Source: Candidatus Kuenenia stuttgartensis (GTDB taxonomy: Bacteria > Planctomycetota > Planctomycetia > Isosphaerales > Isosphaeraceae). Taken from it: a stretch of DNA of 5,064 bases. Both the position numbers and the translations under genes were made by a program. Under the pieces are notes generated by a model. That model did not search any database. It saw only the letters and a list, made by a program, of their open reading frames with translations, and was not told the origin of the DNA. Within the stretch, counting starts at the first letter, position 1. Every line of letters starts with the position of its first letter. This document shows, one piece after another, positions 1 to 5,064 of the stretch. The stretch covers positions 1 through 5,064 of the forward strand of contig CAMCFM010000364.1 of the NCBI GenBank assembly GCA_945874095.1, read 5' to 3'.

Positions 1-990
1 TTATCTGTATTTGCGCTGCTTTTAATCTCGACCTTGCCATTCATCGCACTTTGGAAACCGCAGATTTCACCGAAAAATCAACTGTTGATTCGCAACCAGT
101 CTCTGCTCATGTTTGGGTTGTATTTATTCTTTGTGATGACAGGCCGCCATTTCGCCGCTGAAACGCGCCGATATTACCTCCCATTTGAATTTATCGGCTT
201 CTTCCTGCTGATGTCCGAATGGGGCGTACCAGCCATTCGAGAACGAATCGCCCGCAGTTTCGAACAATCCGGATTACCTCTATTCAATGATTCTGAACTG
301 CAAAGAAGTCCTGCGATTCAAGTGTTAACAACTCGTCTGATTCTGATCATTTTTATGGCCTGGATTTTCACATCGGCGACATTTCGAATCAGAAACAATT
401 ACTACGACCGGTTCTGGAACCCCTACAACAGCTCCACAAAGTGGGCGATCGAGCGCGAGGATGATTTTTCGATCATCGCCCGGGTGATTCAAAATACGAT
501 GCCAGTCAGCTGGAGAATTGCGACCACTGAGCTTCAAGGGCTTGGATACCTGCTAGACCACGACATTGACCCGCTTTATGGATACGCCAATCGACGGATG
601 GCCACTTCAAAAATCTTTGCGAAACAGTCCTCCAAAACGAAAACCGATCCCAATTATCTCAGAGATTCCAAGCCGGAAGTGATCTGGAATCCGACCAATA
701 AGCTGGTTTACCCATTGCATGTCGAGCCGATAGCCCAAACGAATTTCTTCGGATGGCTTCAAACCGATCGTGGATTTGATATCAATGAAACGCTTGCGAT
801 GTATCCCAAAACGGTCGTGATTCAAAATCCAGCCGACTGGAAGATCAGCTCCGAGGCCGTTTTCATGATCAGGTCGGATCTCGATCAAGAGATGACCCAA
901 TCGCTCATCAAGGCCGGTTATCGAAAGGTTTTGAGCGTGCCATACGCGCTGGATCAGATCAAGGATTGGTCAAAAGCCAACCCGTTTTGA
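1..990 (+). CDS. Polytopic membrane protein, GT-C glycosyltransferase-like, 3' part only
   Basis: The reading frame is open from the first base (Leu-Ser-Val-Phe...) to a TGA at 988-990, so this is the last 329 codons of a gene that begins before the window. A TTG at 34 is an internal Leu codon and need not be the start. Hydrophobic segments fall at about residues 1-18, 34-48, 58-73 and 112-128 (numbered from the window start), followed by a soluble C-terminal region of about 200 residues. The segment RRYYLPFEF resembles the Arg-Tyr-x-Leu-Pro loop common in GT39/ArnT-like GT-C enzymes, which transfer sugars from polyprenyl-phosphate donors at the membrane. The C-terminal stretch IATTELQGLGYLLDHD, then GYAN and PEVIW, also resembles the conserved tail of bacterial proteins of that type. 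The catalytic acidic loop expected near the N-terminus is outside the window, so activity and substrate cannot be judged. The gene converges on lon. Family assignment is by remembered motif resemblance, not by search. Confidence 0.65.
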   Translation, partial: LSVFALLLISTLPFIALWKPQISPKNQLLIRNQSLLMFGLYLFFVMTGRHFAAETRRYYLPFEFIGFFLLMSEWGVPAIRERIARSFEQSGLPLFNDSELQRSPAIQVLTTRLILIIFMAWIFTSATFRIRNNYYDRFWNPYNSSTKWAIEREDDFSIIARVIQNTMPVSWRIATTELQGLGYLLDHDIDPLYGYANRRMATSKIFAKQSSKTKTDPNYLRDSKPEVIWNPTNKLVYPLHVEPIAQTNFFGWLQTDRGFDINETLAMYPKTVVIQNPADWKISSEAVFMIRSDLDQEMTQSLIKAGYRKVLSVPYALDQIKDWSKANPF

Positions 991-1002
991 TGGTTGGCTC
1001 AG

Positions 1003-1031
1003 GAATCAGAAGTAAAAGTTCCATCTGATTC
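1003..1031. terminator. Small hairpin after the membrane-protein gene
   Basis: GAATCAGA (1003-1010) pairs perfectly with TCTGATTC (1024-1031) around a 13-nt loop, starting 13 nt after the stop codon of the upstream gene. No T-run follows on the + strand, so it is not a classic intrinsic terminator. Its right arm shares two bases with the large palindrome that follows, so the two structures compete slightly. A role in ending or stabilising the upstream transcript is inferred only from position. Confidence 0.35.
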
Positions 1032-1098
1032 GCCACAGATGGTCACAGAATCGTTCGGATCTCTGAAATCCGTGATATTCCGTGTGGATCTGTGGCGA
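1030..1098. repeat. 69-nt quasi-palindrome with 10-bp-periodic heptamers (REP-like)
   Basis: TCGCCACAGAT (1030-1040) and ATCTGTGGCGA (1088-1098) form a perfect 11-bp outer stem. Inside, with no bulges needed, CAC (1044-1046) pairs with GTG (1082-1084), GAAT (1048-1051) with ATTC (1077-1080), and CGGAT (1056-1060) with ATCCG (1068-1072), leaving a 7-nt apical loop. That gives 23 Watson-Crick pairs out of 31 opposed positions. Each arm holds three related heptamers exactly 10 bp apart: CACAGAT at 1034, CACAGAA at 1044 and TTCGGAT at 1054, then ATCCGTG at 1068, TTCCGTG at 1078 and ATCTGTG at 1088. The element lies between the ends of two convergent genes, 39 nt from one stop codon and 24 nt from the other. 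It could be a dispersed palindromic repeat, a bidirectional terminator or a protein-binding site. Structure is seen directly; function is inferred. Confidence 0.75.
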
Positions 1099-1116
1099 TA
1101 ACATTTCGGTCCTTTG

Positions 1117-1151
1117 CCAAAATTATCGAGGCAGGCTGCTACTGCCTCGAT
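1117..1151 (-). terminator. Intrinsic terminator-like hairpin overlapping the lon stop codon
   Basis: Read on the minus strand, ATCGAGGCAG (1151-1142) and CTGCCTCGAT (1134-1125) form a perfect 10-bp stem around a 7-nt loop. It is followed by AA and a short run of four T (1122-1119). The stem runs from the second base of the Asp841 codon of lon to the first base of its TAA stop, so it is encoded inside the gene. The opposite strand has no T-run beyond the hairpin, which gives it a direction matching lon. The T-run is short, so termination efficiency is uncertain. Confidence 0.6.
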
Positions 1152-3672
1152 CACGCGCAACCGGCTTGCTTGAACGTGCCTTGGCGGCCTTTGGAGCAGG
1201 CTTTGGCGGCAGTGGCTTGACGGGCTCCACAGGGAACAGGTTTTTGATCACGTCGTCGATCGTTTCCACGAACTCGAACGTCATGTCTGCCTTCACCTCG
1301 ACGGGCAGATCCACCAAATCCTTCTTGTTATGCACTGGCATCAAGATGTGGTGAATCCCTGCACGCCGCGCCGCCAGCACTTTCTCGCGGATCCCGCCTA
1401 CTGGCAAAACTCGCCCAGTCAAAGTCACTTCGCCGGTCATGGCCACATCGCCTCTGACAGGCTTTTCATTGAGAAGGCTCACCAGACTTGCGGCAATCGC
1501 CACTCCGGCCGACGGGCCGTCCTTCGGCACCGCTCCGGCGGGAACGTGGACGTGCAGGTCGCTCTCGGCGAGCAGCTTCGTGTTCACGCCCAGCTTGTCG
1601 GCCTTACTCCGGATATATCCAGCCGCTGCCTGAACGCTTTCCTTCATGGATTCGCCCAAAAGACCGGTCAAGGTCATTGTGCCTTTGCCACCCGGAATTA
1701 ACGTCGATTCGATGAACAGAATCTCGCCTCCTGTCGGGGTCCAGGCCAGCCCTGTAGAAACGCCGGGGATCGGCTTCATCATGGCCGATTCGCGATAGAA
1801 CTTCGGTGGACCCAGATAGACGGGCAAATCTTTCGACGCAACCGTCACCTTTCGGCGATTCCCTTCCGCATGCTTGCGGGCAATCTTCCGAAAAACTGTT
1901 CCCAGTTCTCGTTCAAGATTACGCAGACCTGCCTCGCGGGTAAAGTCCGAGATCACCGTTGTTAAAGTCGGGTCGGGCATCTCAACGCTGTCAGGCTTCA
2001 GGCCGTGGGCCTCCAACTGCTTCGGAACCAGATGCTTTTTGGCGATGGCCAGCTTTTGCTCTTCGCTATAGCCAGGCAGTTCGAGAATCTCCATCCTGTC
2101 CAGAAGCGCATGCGGAATCGAGTCGGCATTATTCGCAGTGGCCAGAAACAGGACCTTCGACAAGTCGAATTCGACGTCGAGATAATGGTCGTGGAACGTC
2201 GAATTCTGTTCCGGATCAAGCACTTCCAGTAAGGCAGAGGCTGGGTCTCCACGAAAATCGCTACCCAGTTTGTCGATCTCATCAAGCACAAAAACCGGAT
2301 TGTTCGAACCCGCTTTACGAAGTGACTGAATCACCCTTCCTGGGAGAGAAGCGATGTAAGTCCTCCGGTGACCACGAATTTCAGCCTCGTCGTGAACTCC
2401 GCCCAGACTGATCCGCACAAACTTCCGGCCAAGAGCTTCGGCGATCGATCGGCCCAGGCTGGTTTTACCGGTTCCTGGAGGGCCGACAAGGCAGAGAATC
2501 GGCCCCTTGAGGTCGTTCTTAAGCTTGCGCACGGCGAGGTATTCGATCATCCGCTCTTTGATCTTTTCGAGCCCGAAGTGGTCTTTGTCCAACACCTTAC
2601 GTGCGGCCTTCAGGTCGAGCTTGTCCTTGGTACTGACAGACCAGGGGAGGCTTGAAATCCAGTCCAGATAAGTTCGAACGATAGAATACTCCGCTGAACT
2701 GGGATGCATGCCTGATAGCCGGTCAAGCTCACGCTTGGCTTCGGTCATGACACTTTCTGGAGGCTTGGCCGCTTCGAGTTTGGTCGCAATCTGGGCCGTT
2801 TCAGACGACTCCTCATGTCCCTCCCCAAGCTCTTCCTGCATCGCCTTGATTTGTTGGCGAATGAAGTGCTCTCGCTGGACCTTGGTAATCTCTGACCCCA
2901 CCTGAGCCTGAATTCGGCTCGCCAGCTCAATCACTTCCAGGTGCCGTGTCCAGTACCTGATCAACAGGTGGAATCGCTCCTTCACATCCACTTCGGCCAG
3001 CATGGCCAGCTTCTCTTCGACTGTAAATGGCAGGCTTGATGCGAACAGGTCGGCCAGTCGGGCTGGTTCCATCGTGTTCATGGCCGCCACTTGCAGCTCT
3101 TCAGGCACTTGCTGGGTCTGTTTGACCATACGGCTCAGGAGTTTACGAGCATGCAGAACCAGTGCTTCCAGTTCCAGACCTTTCGACTTGCGTTCGTTCA
3201 CCATCTTGACAGAGGCAGTTGGGAACGGTTCCTGACGCTGAATCGTGCCCAGTTTGACGCGTTCGATACCTTGAAATACGATGCGTGTGGAGCCGTCGGG
3301 GAATTTCAGCATCTGAAGGATTTGGCCCACACAGGCGATGTCAGCTAGATCCTTACGTGTCGGAACCTCTGAGTCCAGTTCCACTTGGGTGGCCAAAATG
3401 ACGTTCCGGTCGGTCTGGGAAGTCACAGCATCGACCAGTGCGATACCGGCCGTCCGGTTGATCACAATCGGCACGATCGTGTTCGGATAGACCACCTCGC
3501 CACGCAATGGCAGAAGCGGCATGACCCGATCGCGGCGCCCTGCTCCGGCCTTTGCAGGACGTGAATTTTTTAATTCTTGCAGAAACGAGAGTTCCGCATC
3601 GGAGATCTCATAGGATTCTGGTGGAACTTCAGTGACAGGATTCTTGCGCTGAACGGCTCGACGCTTACTCAT
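1123..3672 (-). CDS. lon: ATP-dependent Lon protease (LonA type), complete, 849 aa
   Basis: Cytoplasmic hexameric AAA+ serine protease that unfolds and degrades damaged or regulatory proteins. Order of parts: a 48-residue extension; the LON substrate-binding domain (about 49-245, starting at the typical VMPLLPLRGEVVYP); a coiled-coil (about 250-285); a AAA+ module (about 365-605) with Walker A GPPGTGKT (397-404), Walker B FVLDEIDK (461-468), sensor 1 Asn514, a candidate arginine finger Arg526 in LLDRME, and sensor 2 Arg584 in GLRNLERE; and the protease domain (about 630-812) with catalytic Ser721 in PKDGPSAG and Lys764 in GGIREK. The 43-residue Ser-Lys spacing equals that of E. coli Lon (S679/K722). 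At 849 aa it is longer than the E. coli protein (784 aa) because of the N-terminal extension and a Pro/Ala/Lys/Arg-rich tail (about 815-849). ATG at 3672 is chosen because an in-frame TGA lies eight codons upstream with no other start codon between. There is no clear Shine-Dalgarno. The gene appears monocistronic, convergent with the membrane-protein gene. One normally conserved Glu (VPEGA in E. coli) is Ala712 here. Confidence 0.98.
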   Translation of the reverse strand: MSKRRAVQRKNPVTEVPPESYEISDAELSFLQELKNSRPAKAGAGRRDRVMPLLPLRGEVVYPNTIVPIVINRTAGIALVDAVTSQTDRNVILATQVELDSEVPTRKDLADIACVGQILQMLKFPDGSTRIVFQGIERVKLGTIQRQEPFPTASVKMVNERKSKGLELEALVLHARKLLSRMVKQTQQVPEELQVAAMNTMEPARLADLFASSLPFTVEEKLAMLAEVDVKERFHLLIRYWTRHLEVIELASRIQAQVGSEITKVQREHFIRQQIKAMQEELGEGHEESSETAQIATKLEAAKPPESVMTEAKRELDRLSGMHPSSAEYSIVRTYLDWISSLPWSVSTKDKLDLKAARKVLDKDHFGLEKIKERMIEYLAVRKLKNDLKGPILCLVGPPGTGKTSLGRSIAEALGRKFVRISLGGVHDEAEIRGHRRTYIASLPGRVIQSLRKAGSNNPVFVLDEIDKLGSDFRGDPASALLEVLDPEQNSTFHDHYLDVEFDLSKVLFLATANNADSIPHALLDRMEILELPGYSEEQKLAIAKKHLVPKQLEAHGLKPDSVEMPDPTLTTVISDFTREAGLRNLERELGTVFRKIARKHAEGNRRKVTVASKDLPVYLGPPKFYRESAMMKPIPGVSTGLAWTPTGGEILFIESTLIPGGKGTMTLTGLLGESMKESVQAAAGYIRSKADKLGVNTKLLAESDLHVHVPAGAVPKDGPSAGVAIAASLVSLLNEKPVRGDVAMTGEVTLTGRVLPVGGIREKVLAARRAGIHHILMPVHNKKDLVDLPVEVKADMTFEFVETIDDVIKNLFPVEPVKPLPPKPAPKAAKARSSKPVARDRGSSSLPR

Positions 3673-3691
3673 AGGTTCTTGATCGGTTCTT
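3673..3691 (-). repeat. 7-bp direct repeat next to the lon start codon
   Basis: On the lon strand the sequence AAGAACC occurs twice, at 3691-3685 and 3680-3674, separated by GATC, one base before the ATG. The start-to-start distance is 11 bp, about one helical turn. The repeat occupies the place where a Shine-Dalgarno would be expected, and neither copy is a good match to AGGAGG. It may be an operator half-site pair or chance. No regulator is known from this window. Confidence 0.35.
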
Positions 3692-3807
3692 ACAATTCAG
3701 GCCCGGATGGATTGAGCCTTGGTCTGATATCGGTGGAGAGAGTCTTCTCTAAAAGTCTGTAGAGAGACTGTTTATGGCCGAATGATGTCTCAGTGGGTTT
3801 TCAGAGG
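3692..3807. other. Divergent intergenic region with lon leader; no clear promoter
   Basis: This spacer separates the lon start from the possible small gene on the other strand. I looked for sigma-70-like boxes, the CIRCE inverted repeat (TTAGCACTC-N9-GAGTGCTAA) and a sigma-32-like pattern and found none convincing. The section 3737-3769 is rich in AGTCT and TCTCT words and can form several short, mutually exclusive hairpins: AGAGA/TCTCT (3737-3741 with 3746-3750), TCTCTA/TAGAGA (3746-3751 with 3760-3765), and AGTCT/AGACT (3754-3758 with 3765-3769). The lon promoter presumably lies here or within the small ORF, but I cannot place it. Confidence 0.4.
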
Positions 3808-4002
3808 ATGGGAACAAGGATTCACATTTTGGAACATCCATACGATCACGGAGATCCAATTCCCGCTCCACCCAATGGCGAGGGGGCTTTGCATACCTTT
3901 ATATTGTGCCAAAAACTCAGCCAATTTGGAATCAGGAACGAAGTCGTAAGAGTTGCCGCAAACTACCGAATCGGCGAAATCGTGGTAATCGGTAGAATCT
4001 GA
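3808..4002 (+). CDS. Possible small hypothetical protein, 64 aa
   Basis: An ATG at 3808 opens a 64-residue frame ending in TGA at 4000-4002; an in-frame GTG at 3793 would add five residues. I do not recognise the product (MGTRIHILEHPYDHGD...). It is soluble-looking, with a hydrophilic first half containing His, Asp and Pro, and a second half that could form an alpha helix (FILCQKLSQFG) followed by beta strands (NEVVRVAAN, GEIVVIGRI). No membrane segment or signal peptide is visible. AGAGG directly abuts the ATG at 3808, too close to act as a normal ribosome-binding site, and no good site precedes the GTG. In favour of a real gene are the free-standing position and a strong 12-bp hairpin 11 nt after the stop. 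Against it are the short length and unconvincing start. It is divergent from lon. Confidence 0.4.
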   Translation: MGTRIHILEHPYDHGDPIPAPPNGEGALHTFILCQKLSQFGIRNEVVRVAANYRIGEIVVIGRI

Positions 4003-4012
4003 CGGCCTTAGT

Positions 4013-4043
4013 GCCCTGCGGCTAATTAAGATAGCCGCAGGGC
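4013..4043. terminator. Perfect 12-bp GC-rich hairpin, no T-run
   Basis: GCCCTGCGGCTA (4013-4024) pairs without mismatch with TAGCCGCAGGGC (4032-4043) around the 7-nt loop ATTAAGA. It begins 11 nt after the stop of the small ORF at 3808-4002. Neither strand has a T-run next to the stem, so it is either a T-tract-independent terminator, an mRNA 3'-end stabiliser, or a dispersed palindromic repeat. The pairing is certain from the sequence; the role is inferred. Confidence 0.6.
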
Positions 4044-4103
4044 GATATCACCCTAGGTTTCGGGGGCATGTCGAACAAGTTTTAGGATCTACCCATCATT
4101 CTT

Positions 4104-4134
4104 AAAAAGACGGAACTGATTCTTGACATGTTCC
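4104..4134 (-). terminator. Weak intrinsic terminator of the 114-aa gene
   Basis: Read on the minus strand, GGAAC (4134-4130) directly follows the TAA stop and pairs with GTTCC (4116-4112) across a 13-nt loop. Then come GTC and a run of five T (4108-4104). The order of stop codon, hairpin and T-run fits an intrinsic terminator, but the 5-bp stem is short and the loop is large. Confidence 0.4.
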
Positions 4135-4479
4135 TTACTTTGACATCTCGCGCACCATCTCAGCGAGTTCTTTGGCATTGATCCCACTGCCGTATTTGCG
4201 ATCAACGGGAATCAAAGGCGGGAGTTGCGCATCTTCACTTTTAAGCACTTTGTTGGTACGCTCTCTAAGTGGATAGACTTGCTGTAACTTGATACGGAGC
4301 TTGGTTGCGAGGTCCTTGTTCGTACCTCCAGCCTGATAGACCTCCATGTAGTTTTCGATGAACTCTTGGGCCGAGATTGAGGAGTTTGAACGAAACTGCT
4401 TAACCTGATCCGAGTTTTCGGACTTCTTGATCATCTGATTCATCTTTCCAGAACCGAATCTTTTGTGATTATCCGACAT
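4135..4479 (-). CDS. Small HTH-like hypothetical protein, 114 aa
   Basis: The protein has a basic, polar N-terminal tail (residues 1-35), then a compact core that reads as three helices: about 36-50 (SAQEFIENYMEVYQAG), 53-61 (TNKDLATKL) and 64-78 (KLQQVYPLRERTNK). This spacing resembles a homeodomain-like helix-turn-helix. It reminds me of small planctomycete proteins with an 'F-v-x-x-W-q...aaevAkklG...V..Ra..lR' pattern, but that is memory, not a search. A linker with Pro residues (87-92) leads to a final acidic helix (about 101-112). No enzymatic motif, signal peptide or membrane segment is seen. A DNA-binding or adaptor role is possible but unproven. ATG at 4479 is the longest start; Met13 (4443), preceded closely by GGAAAG, is an alternative. 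No good Shine-Dalgarno precedes 4479. A weak terminator follows the stop, and a 6-5-6 dyad lies 52 bp upstream. Confidence 0.65.
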   Translation of the reverse strand: MSDNHKRFGSGKMNQMIKKSENSDQVKQFRSNSSISAQEFIENYMEVYQAGGTNKDLATKLRIKLQQVYPLRERTNKVLKSEDAQLPPLIPVDRKYGSGINAKELAEMVREMSK

Positions 4480-4530
4480 GTTCGCGCAGGAATTCTGAAA
4501 ATGGTGCTTATTTAAAAGGTCTCTAAGTCT

Positions 4531-4547
4531 AATAGAGTGTGTCTATT
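4531..4547. promoter_or_regulatory. 6-5-6 dyad upstream of the HTH-like gene
   Basis: AATAGA (4531-4536) and TCTATT (4542-4547) form a perfect inverted repeat with a 5-bp spacer. It is placed 52-68 bp upstream of the start of the 114-aa HTH-like gene. Size and place suit an operator for a dimeric regulator, possibly that gene's own product. This is speculative because the sequence is AT-rich and short. Confidence 0.25.
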
Positions 4548-4756
4548 CTGAATGTCCTGGTTCTGCATGTGTGATGAAAAGAATATCGCCAACAGCATTC
4601 TTATGTTCCTGGAAAGGTCAAGGTCTCACGTGGTTTTCAAGGGCTCAAAACAACGAATTTGTTCTGACAGACCGAATGAAAAGTCATCTATCTCTTATAG
4701 CGTCAATCAACGAAATTAGGTACCTTTTTTCCTGAACATGAAGTAGGTTTCATTGA

Positions 4757-4785
4757 TTGAGTTGCCTATAGCTTCGTTCTAAAAT
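4757..4785 (+). promoter_or_regulatory. Sigma-70-like promoter candidate
   Basis: TTGAGT (4757-4762) and TAAAAT (4780-4785) are separated by exactly 17 bp, matching 4 of 6 and 5 of 6 bases of the -35 and -10 consensus. It would direct transcription rightward toward the doubtful ORF at 4836. Chance matches are common in DNA this AT-rich. Confidence 0.25.
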
Positions 4786-4835
4786 GGTCTAAATCTAATA
4801 AGGCAATTCGATTAAAAATGATTTAAAGTAATTAA

Positions 4836-5039
4836 ATGAATGGGTTTATGACTGTATTTGAAATTTCGGTATGCATTGGAAGAAATTTTACGATTTGGCC
4901 TGATAGATCTAAAAAAACAAATCCACAGGAGCTTTGCGACGTGCTCGACTGTCTGCGAAATATCCTTTCACATTTTTGGCCAAGTGCGTTATCGATTGTG
5001 CATGGACACTTCAAAGTACCAAAAGTCAGTCCAGTCTGA
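4836..5039 (+). CDS. Doubtful small ORF, 67 aa
   Basis: ATG at 4836 opens a 67-codon frame ending in TGA at 5037-5039. The product (MNGFMTVFEISVCIG...) is unrecognised, has three Cys and three Trp/Phe-rich patches, and shows no clear domain or membrane segment. No Shine-Dalgarno is present: the upstream bases are almost all A and T. Third codon positions are mostly A or T, unlike lon. A sigma-70-like promoter candidate lies about 50 bp upstream, and an opposite-strand ORF of similar length (4832-5014) overlaps it, which shows that open frames arise easily here. It could be a remnant or non-coding. Confidence 0.2.
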   Translation: MNGFMTVFEISVCIGRNFTIWPDRSKKTNPQELCDVLDCLRNILSHFWPSALSIVHGHFKVPKVSPV

Positions 5040-5064
5040 AAATCCGAGCACGAAACTAAATTCG

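Larger units (their letters stand above)
4480..4835. other. AT-rich intergenic region without a supported gene
   Basis: I see no convincing ORF or RNA gene in these 356 bases. The region contains several short dyads: AATAGA/TCTATT (4531-4536 with 4542-4547), AAGAAT/ATTCTT (4579-4584 with 4597-4602), AACAA/TTGTT (4649-4653 with 4659-4663), TTGCCT/AGGCAA (4762-4767 with 4801-4806) and ATTTAA/TTAAAT (4821-4826 with 4832-4837). It also has the 8-bp palindrome AGGTACCT and three TCTAA words at 4778, 4788 and 4794. G+C drops toward the right. Most of these dyads are weak enough to be chance in AT-rich DNA. Confidence 0.6.

Noticed and set aside
34..36. TTG as the start codon of the left-hand gene
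   Set aside because: The frame is open back to base 1 and encodes hydrophobic membrane-segment residues, so the gene begins outside the window.
325..900. Two minus-strand ORFs (325-537 and 607-900) inside the membrane-protein gene
   Set aside because: They are antisense to a long gene with recognisable features, and their products show no domain-like pattern.
1030..1098. CRISPR-like repeat interpretation of the periodic heptamers
   Set aside because: The units are 7 bp at 10-bp spacing in mirror orientation, with no spacer-sized unique sequences and no cas genes nearby.
1082..3348. Many ORFs of 60-150 codons on both strands overlapping lon
   Set aside because: They are shadows of the GC-rich lon reading frame; their translations are Arg/Ser/Pro-rich and lack domain character.
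3577..3762. Plus-strand ORF of 61 codons across the lon start
   Set aside because: It is mostly antisense to the N-terminal codons of lon and has no ribosome-binding site.
3673..3807. CIRCE or sigma-32-like heat-shock control of lon
   Set aside because: No TTAGCACTC-N9-GAGTGCTAA repeat and no convincing CTTGAA/CCCCAT pair is present.
4123..4128. TTGACA as a -35 promoter box on the + strand
   Set aside because: No -10-like hexamer lies at 16-18 bp spacing, and it falls in the 3' end region of the opposite-strand gene.
4832..5014. Minus-strand ORF of 60 codons
   Set aside because: It overlaps another equally weak ORF on the opposite strand and has no start signal or recognisable product; it is probably chance.

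Overview
The window is a piece of bacterial chromosome, probably from the Planctomycetota. This is an inference from three things: the style of the Lon protein (about 50 extra residues before the LON domain and a Pro/Ala/Lys tail), the absence of good Shine-Dalgarno sequences, and a small helix-turn-helix-like protein of a kind I associate with that phylum. No 16S rRNA or other phylogenetic marker is present, so the assignment is tentative. Base composition is uneven: a sampled stretch of lon (1141-1200) is about 63% G+C, and 4741-4860 is about 28% G+C.

Layout from left to right. Positions 1-990 (+) hold the 3' part of a polytopic membrane protein that resembles a GT-C type glycosyltransferase; its start lies outside the window. 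Positions 991-1122 are a convergent spacer dominated by a 69-nt quasi-palindrome (1030-1098) built from 10-bp-periodic heptamers. Positions 1123-3672 (-) hold a complete ATP-dependent Lon protease (LonA, 849 aa) with all catalytic motifs. A 10-bp hairpin covers its last codons and stop codon and probably acts as its terminator. Positions 3673-3807 are the divergent spacer that holds the lon leader, including a 7-bp direct repeat next to the lon start codon. Positions 3808-4002 (+) hold a possible small orphan protein followed 11 nt later by a perfect 12-bp hairpin. Positions 4135-4479 (-) hold a 114-aa protein with a predicted three-helix, HTH-like core and a weak terminator. Positions 4480-5064 are AT-rich, mostly non-coding, with a possible promoter and one doubtful small ORF at 4836-5039.

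The genes do not form an evident pathway. Lon is a housekeeping protein-quality-control protease transcribed alone, the glycosyltransferase-like gene belongs to something upstream of the window, and the right-hand third is accessory-looking sequence with small unrecognised genes. I see no CRISPR array, tRNA, rRNA, insertion sequence or recognisable defence system. The most notable non-coding signal is the palindromic repeat between the membrane-protein gene and lon.
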